Origin: Pseudomonas chlororaphis
Lineage (GTDB): Bacteria > Pseudomonadota > Gammaproteobacteria > Pseudomonadales > Pseudomonadaceae
Length of the DNA stretch: 64,000 nt
Direction: 5' to 3'
Assembly (NCBI RefSeq): GCF_000783395.1
Contig: NZ_JSFK01000019.1
Coordinates: 1 to 64,000, forward strand
In this document: piece by piece, positions 60,382 through 64,000 of the stretch
Layout: each line of letters starts with the position of its first letter
Numbering within the stretch: the stretch's first letter is position 1
Translations under genes and position numbers: made by a program
Notes under the pieces: model-generated
Told to the model about the DNA's origin: nothing
What the model saw: only the letters and a program-made list of their open reading frames with translations
Databases searched by the model: none

Positions 60382-61683
60382 TCAGTTATGCGTGGTGACT
60401 TGCCCCAAATCATCCCCGGAAGTCGTCTGCATATCGTTCTTGCGTAGATTGGCCACATCCTCAGCGTCAGCCGGCGCACCTTTATTACCCCAACTACCAC
60501 GGATGAAGCTCACCACATCCGCCACTTCCTGATCCGACAGGCGCCAGGCGAAGCCCGGCATGGTGAAGGTCGACGGTGCCGTGTGCGTCGCCGGCAACGT
60601 GCCGCCCTTGAGCACGATGTGGATCAACGAAGTGGGGTCTTCCGATTGCAGCACCGGATTACCCGCCAGCGCCGGGAACACCCGGGTGTAACCGTGGCCA
60701 TCGGTGCGATGGCACGCCGCGCAGTTGTCGATGTACACCGCAGCACCGCGCTGGCTGTCATCACCGTTCCACAGCGCCTTGGCGGCTTTCTCATCGTACT
60801 GATGCGGCTGGTCGTTCGGATCAGTGGCCGGCAGCGATTTGAGGTAGCGGGCAATCGCCGTCAGGTCGGCATCGGTCATGTATTGCATGCTGTGGGTGAC
60901 CACATCGCTCATGCCGCCGAACACCGCGCTGCGATCGCTGCGCCCGGTCTTGAGGAACTGCACCAGTTGCTCTTCGCTCCAGCCGCCGAGGCCATCCTTG
61001 TGATCGCCGCGCAAACTCTTGGCGATCCAGCCTTCCAGCGGCGCACTGCCGGCAAGGAAATTTTTGCCGTCAGCCGCGCTCAGGGATTTTTCCTGCATGG
61101 TCAGCGCACGAGGCGTATGGCACGCGCCGCAATGGCCAAGGCCTTCGACCATATACGCGCCACGGTCGATCACCGGGTCGGCACTTGTCGTTTTGTAGTC
61201 CTCGACCTTCGGCGCAAACATCCAGCGCCAGCCCATCAGCGGCCAGCGCATGCTGAGTGGCCACGGAATGTCGCTGGCCTTGTTCTCTTGCGCCACCGGT
61301 TCGACGCCTTGCATGAAGTACGCGTACAGCGCTTTCATGTCGGTTTCGCTGACGCGGGCGTAGGACGGATACGGCATCGCCGGGTACAACGTACTACCGT
61401 TTTTGGCGACGCCATGGCGTACGGCCTGATCGAAGTCTTCGAAGCTGTATTCACCGACGCCGGTCTTGTCCGGCGTGATGTTGGTTGAGTAGATCGTGCC
61501 GATCGGCGTTTCCATCGGCAGGCCGCCGGCGAACGGCTTGCCGCCCTTCGCGGTGTGGCAAGCCACGCAATCACCGGCGCGGGCAAGGTATTCGCCTTGT
61601 TTGATCAAACTTTGATCAACTTCAGTCGCATGAATTGCGGCACTGCCGAGCAGCGCCAGAGTCGCGATAACGAGATTTTTCAT
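60382..61683 (-). CDS. Triheme cytochrome c subunit of a flavocytochrome dehydrogenase
   Basis: This 433-aa membrane-linked cytochrome is the electron-transfer subunit for the GMC flavoprotein encoded upstream. A signal peptide (MKNLVIATLALLGSAAIHA) and three heme sites are present: CVACHTAKG (near residue 39), CGACHTPRA (near 184) and CAACHRTDG (near 322). This matches the cytochrome subunit of gluconate 2-dehydrogenase and related alcohol/sorbitol dehydrogenases. I chose ATG 61683, 8 nt after AGGAG; an ATG six bases upstream is too close to it. It gives electrons to ubiquinone or the cytochrome chain. Confidence 0.92.
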   Translation of the reverse strand: MKNLVIATLALLGSAAIHATEVDQSLIKQGEYLARAGDCVACHTAKGGKPFAGGLPMETPIGTIYSTNITPDKTGVGEYSFEDFDQAVRHGVAKNGSTLYPAMPYPSYARVSETDMKALYAYFMQGVEPVAQENKASDIPWPLSMRWPLMGWRWMFAPKVEDYKTTSADPVIDRGAYMVEGLGHCGACHTPRALTMQEKSLSAADGKNFLAGSAPLEGWIAKSLRGDHKDGLGGWSEEQLVQFLKTGRSDRSAVFGGMSDVVTHSMQYMTDADLTAIARYLKSLPATDPNDQPHQYDEKAAKALWNGDDSQRGAAVYIDNCAACHRTDGHGYTRVFPALAGNPVLQSEDPTSLIHIVLKGGTLPATHTAPSTFTMPGFAWRLSDQEVADVVSFIRGSWGNKGAPADAEDVANLRKNDMQTTSGDDLGQVTTHN

Positions 61684-61695
61684 GGTCATCGCTCC

Positions 61696-63480
61696 TTAAG
61701 CCTGAACCAGCGGGCCGGGGTTTTTCAGGTATTGCTCGCGGATCGCCTTCGCCGACCAGTAGGTCAGTGCGGCAACCAGGCCGGTCGGGTTGTAACCCAG
61801 GCCTTGCGGGAACGCCGAGGCGCCCGGAACGAAGACGTTGTGCACGTCCCAGCTCTGCAAGTAGCGATTCAACGCGCTCTTCTTCGGATCGGTGCCCATG
61901 ATCGCGCCACCGTTAAGGTGTGTGGTCTGGTAAGACGCGGTGTTGAAGTGGTCACCGACTTTCTTGCTGATCACCGCGATGGCTTTCGGCCCCATCGCTT
62001 CGGCGACCTTGCCCATTTTCTCGACCATGAAGCGGTTCATCTTGATGTCGTTTTCCTGCCAGTCGAAGGTCATCCGCAGCAGCGGCAAGCCGTAGGCATC
62101 GCGGTACACCGGATCGAGATCGAGGTAGTTGCCACGGTAGGACTGATGCGCGCCGTGGGCATCCATCGACACCTGGTGGGTGTAGTAATCGGCGGTCGCG
62201 CGTTTCCAGTCGCTGCCCCAGGCCGGGGTGCCCGGCGGGTTCGACGTGCCGGCAATCGGCCGACTGCCGGCCTGGTTGACCCACATCGGCGAGCCACCGA
62301 CGAAGCCATGTGGGCCGTGGTCGAAGTTGTCGGCGTTGAAATCGTCCAGCGCCACACCGTTGCCGCCGGCGCCGATGAAGTTGTTGGTGTGGGTGTCCTT
62401 GTCGAAGAACGCCTTGATGGTCGCCATGTTCTGGTAGGCGAAGTTACGCCCGACCACGCCTTCGCCGGTGATCGGGTCGTATGGCTTGCCGATCCCGGAG
62501 AGCAGCATCAGACGCACGTTGTGCAACTGGAACGCGCCGAGAATCACCAGATCCGCCGGTTGCTCGATCTCGCGACCCTGGCCGTCGATGTAGGTCACGC
62601 CGGTGGCCTTGGATTTCGTGCTGTCGAGGTTGACCCGCAACACGTGCGAGTTAGGCCGCAGCTCGAAATTCGGCAACGGTTTCAGCGCGGGCAGAATGTT
62701 CACGTTCGGCGAGGCTTTGGAATACATGTAGCAGACATAGCCGCTGCAGAAACCGCAGAAGTTGCACGGGCCCATCTGTGCGCCGTAAGGGTTTGTGTAA
62801 GGCCCCGACGTGTTTGCCGAAGGCAGGTTGTAGGGTTTGTAACCGACCTCTGTCGCCGCTTTGCCGAACAGCTGTGCGGACACCGTATTTTTCTGCGCTT
62901 CCAGCGGGAACGGGTTGGAGCGATCCGGCGCGTACGGGTTACCGCCCTTGCCCTGGCCGACCAGTTGGCCCTTCACCGTCCACGCCTGGCCCGAGGTGCC
63001 AAAGACTTTTTCTGCAAAGTCGAAGAACGGTTCCAGCTCTTCATAGCTGACGCCGAAGTCCTGGATGGTCATGTCTTTGGGGATAAAGCTTTTGCCGTAG
63101 CGCTCTTCGTAGTGGCTGCGCATGCGCAACTCGATCGGGTCGACCCGAAAGTGCACGCCCGACCAATGCAGGCCGGCGCCGCCAACACCATTGCCCGGCA
63201 GAAACGCGCCCAACTGGCGGTTCGGCAGGGCGATGTCGTTGACGCTGTGACGGATGGTGACGGTCTCTTTGGAGATGTCCTGAAAGAGTTTTTTGCGCAC
63301 GCTGTAGGTGAGTTCGTCGATCACCTGCGGGTAGTTGCCGTCGGGGTAGGTGTCCTGCATTGGCCCGCGCTCCAGCGCCAGCACGTTGAGGCCCGCTTCG
63401 GTGAGTTCCTTGGCCATGATCGCGCCGGTCCAGCCGAAACCGACAATGACCGCGTCAACCTTCTTCATTACCGTTGCCAT
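61696..63480 (-). CDS. GMC-family FAD dehydrogenase subunit, gluconate 2-dehydrogenase type
   Basis: This 594-aa flavoprotein oxidises a sugar acid or polyol in the periplasm. The FAD motif is VIVGFGWTGAIMAKEL (near residue 11) and a second flavin loop is GNGVGGAGLHWSGVHFR. The C-terminal catalytic pair lies in THLNGGAIMGTD and YNPTGLVAALTYW. A cluster-binding-like CNFCGFCSGYVCYMYS (near residue 235) resembles the 3Fe-4S site reported in fructose/gluconate dehydrogenases. No signal peptide is seen, so export probably rides on the TAT signal of the small subunit. The ATG at 63480 is preceded by AGAGGGC. Substrate is inferred. Confidence 0.9.
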   Translation of the reverse strand: MATVMKKVDAVIVGFGWTGAIMAKELTEAGLNVLALERGPMQDTYPDGNYPQVIDELTYSVRKKLFQDISKETVTIRHSVNDIALPNRQLGAFLPGNGVGGAGLHWSGVHFRVDPIELRMRSHYEERYGKSFIPKDMTIQDFGVSYEELEPFFDFAEKVFGTSGQAWTVKGQLVGQGKGGNPYAPDRSNPFPLEAQKNTVSAQLFGKAATEVGYKPYNLPSANTSGPYTNPYGAQMGPCNFCGFCSGYVCYMYSKASPNVNILPALKPLPNFELRPNSHVLRVNLDSTKSKATGVTYIDGQGREIEQPADLVILGAFQLHNVRLMLLSGIGKPYDPITGEGVVGRNFAYQNMATIKAFFDKDTHTNNFIGAGGNGVALDDFNADNFDHGPHGFVGGSPMWVNQAGSRPIAGTSNPPGTPAWGSDWKRATADYYTHQVSMDAHGAHQSYRGNYLDLDPVYRDAYGLPLLRMTFDWQENDIKMNRFMVEKMGKVAEAMGPKAIAVISKKVGDHFNTASYQTTHLNGGAIMGTDPKKSALNRYLQSWDVHNVFVPGASAFPQGLGYNPTGLVAALTYWSAKAIREQYLKNPGPLVQA

Positions 63481-63482
63481 GC

Positions 63483-64000
63483 TTAAGCCCTCTCGCCGCG
63501 AATCGAAACTGCCGGGAAGGGGTATTGCTCGTTGCGTTCCACCCAATCCATGAAATCGGCGCGGGCGCCGGGGAAGCCGATCATGGTCCAGCCGACCATG
63601 CCTTTGTTGCCACCGTGGATCGGGTCGCAAAAGAACCCTTCCTTGGTGTTTTGCAGCAGCAGATTGAAGAAAATCTTCGCCGGAACGGCGTCGAATTGCG
63701 GCTTGCCGGCTTCGAGTTGCTTGAGCAAATCGTCTCGGGTAGCGCTGTCTTGCTCAGCAAATACTTTACCGTTGAGGGATTTTGCCCACTGATCCGTAGC
63801 GGCGATGCCGAGACGATAGATCTCTTTAGGCACCAGTTTGCTCTGCCAGCCCATCTCGGGAGCGGCGTCGGCATTGAACGGGCCTTGCATGTACCACAGG
63901 GCGCCGGCGGCGTACGGCGTGTGCATCTGGCGATCGATGTATTCCGGCACACCGGCTTCGAGCGCGCCCGGGCCTTGGGCATCGTTGGGGATCAATTGCG
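63483..64000 (-). CDS. Gluconate 2-dehydrogenase subunit 3 family protein, partial
   Basis: The visible C-terminal 172 codons match the small (gamma) subunit of gluconate 2-dehydrogenase: [20 protein letters not shown], then LYQGP-like [13 protein letters not shown], and a terminal [20 protein letters not shown] with [14 protein letters not shown]. The gene runs off the right edge, where the TAT signal peptide should lie. It stops 2 nt before the GMC subunit gene, so all three subunits form one operon in the order small, FAD, cytochrome c. Confidence 0.9.
   Translation of the reverse strand, partial: QLIPNDAQGPGALEAGVPEYIDRQMHTPYAAGALWYMQGPFNADAAPEMGWQSKLVPKEIYRLGIAATDQWAKSLNGKVFAEQDSATRDDLLKQLEAGKPQFDAVPAKIFFNLLLQNTKEGFFCDPIHGGNKGMVGWTMIGFPGARADFMDWVERNEQYPFPAVSIRGERA

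Noticed and set aside
61555-63486. 643-codon plus-strand frame opposite the GMC gene
   Set aside because: The Arg/Val/His-rich product has no recognisable domain, and the minus strand encodes a complete flavoprotein.

Overview
The window is chromosomal DNA of a fluorescent Pseudomonas, most likely of the P. fluorescens group. The evidence is the algB-kinB alginate regulators, the choline-sulfate module (betC, choX and a LysR regulator), the dsbA / cytochrome c4 / cytochrome c5 / engB / ersA / polA neighbourhood, the zinc-uptake block (znuA-zur-znuCB), and at least nine intergenic REP-type inverted repeats. Coding density is high. I see no phage, integrase, transposase, CRISPR array, rRNA or tRNA.

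Layout. 1-3.6 kb: choline-O-sulfate use, with betC-choX divergent from a LysR regulator and a perfect 17-bp palindrome between them. 3.6-5.1 kb: small metabolic genes (NmrA-like, DOPA dioxygenase-like, GFA family). 5.4-12.3 kb: CitMHS carrier, TerC protein, Na/Pi cotransporter, M16 peptidase and a DUF5924/DUF2914 membrane protein, separated by REP elements. 12.3-15.8 kb: a four-gene MCE/Mla-type lipid transport operon. 15.9-18.7 kb: SpmAB-type protein and GltP. 19.4-20.4 kb: small envelope proteins (Ivy-type lysozyme inhibitor, DUF1328, a 94-aa membrane or lipoprotein), then algB-kinB. 24-29.5 kb: cyclic-di-GMP and cell-wall genes (CSS-EAL phosphodiesterase, amidase, GGDEF cyclase, EEP-family hydrolase). 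29.5-36.7 kb: dsbA, cytochromes c4 and c5, engB, the ErsA small RNA, polA, DUF2782 and thrB. 36.8-45.6 kb: zinc uptake, a lipoprotein, catalase katE and metNIQ. 45.9-54.5 kb: the complete aa3-type cytochrome c oxidase locus with its assembly and heme A genes. 54.9-58 kb: conserved hypothetical, then SulP transporter and carbonic anhydrase. 58.3-60.3 kb: a radical SAM protein behind a perfect LexA box and two small EF-hand/dockerin-like proteins. 60.4-64 kb: a membrane flavocytochrome dehydrogenase of the gluconate 2-dehydrogenase type, cut by the window end.

Several genes probably work together. BetC releases choline that ChoX delivers to its transporter. CtaG, SCO, SURF1, CyoE and CtaA build the copper and heme centres of the oxidase. 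ZnuABC is controlled by Zur. DsbA may oxidise the periplasmic cysteines of the CSS-EAL protein. Carbonic anhydrase and SulP probably form a bicarbonate module.

Most of the window is conserved core genome. The parts I find least explained are the paired small calcium-motif genes at 59.5-60.3 kb, a near-complete 122-nt palindrome next to ersA, a sigma-54-like promoter with palindromic upstream sites opposite algB, and a histidine-rich tail on ZnuC.
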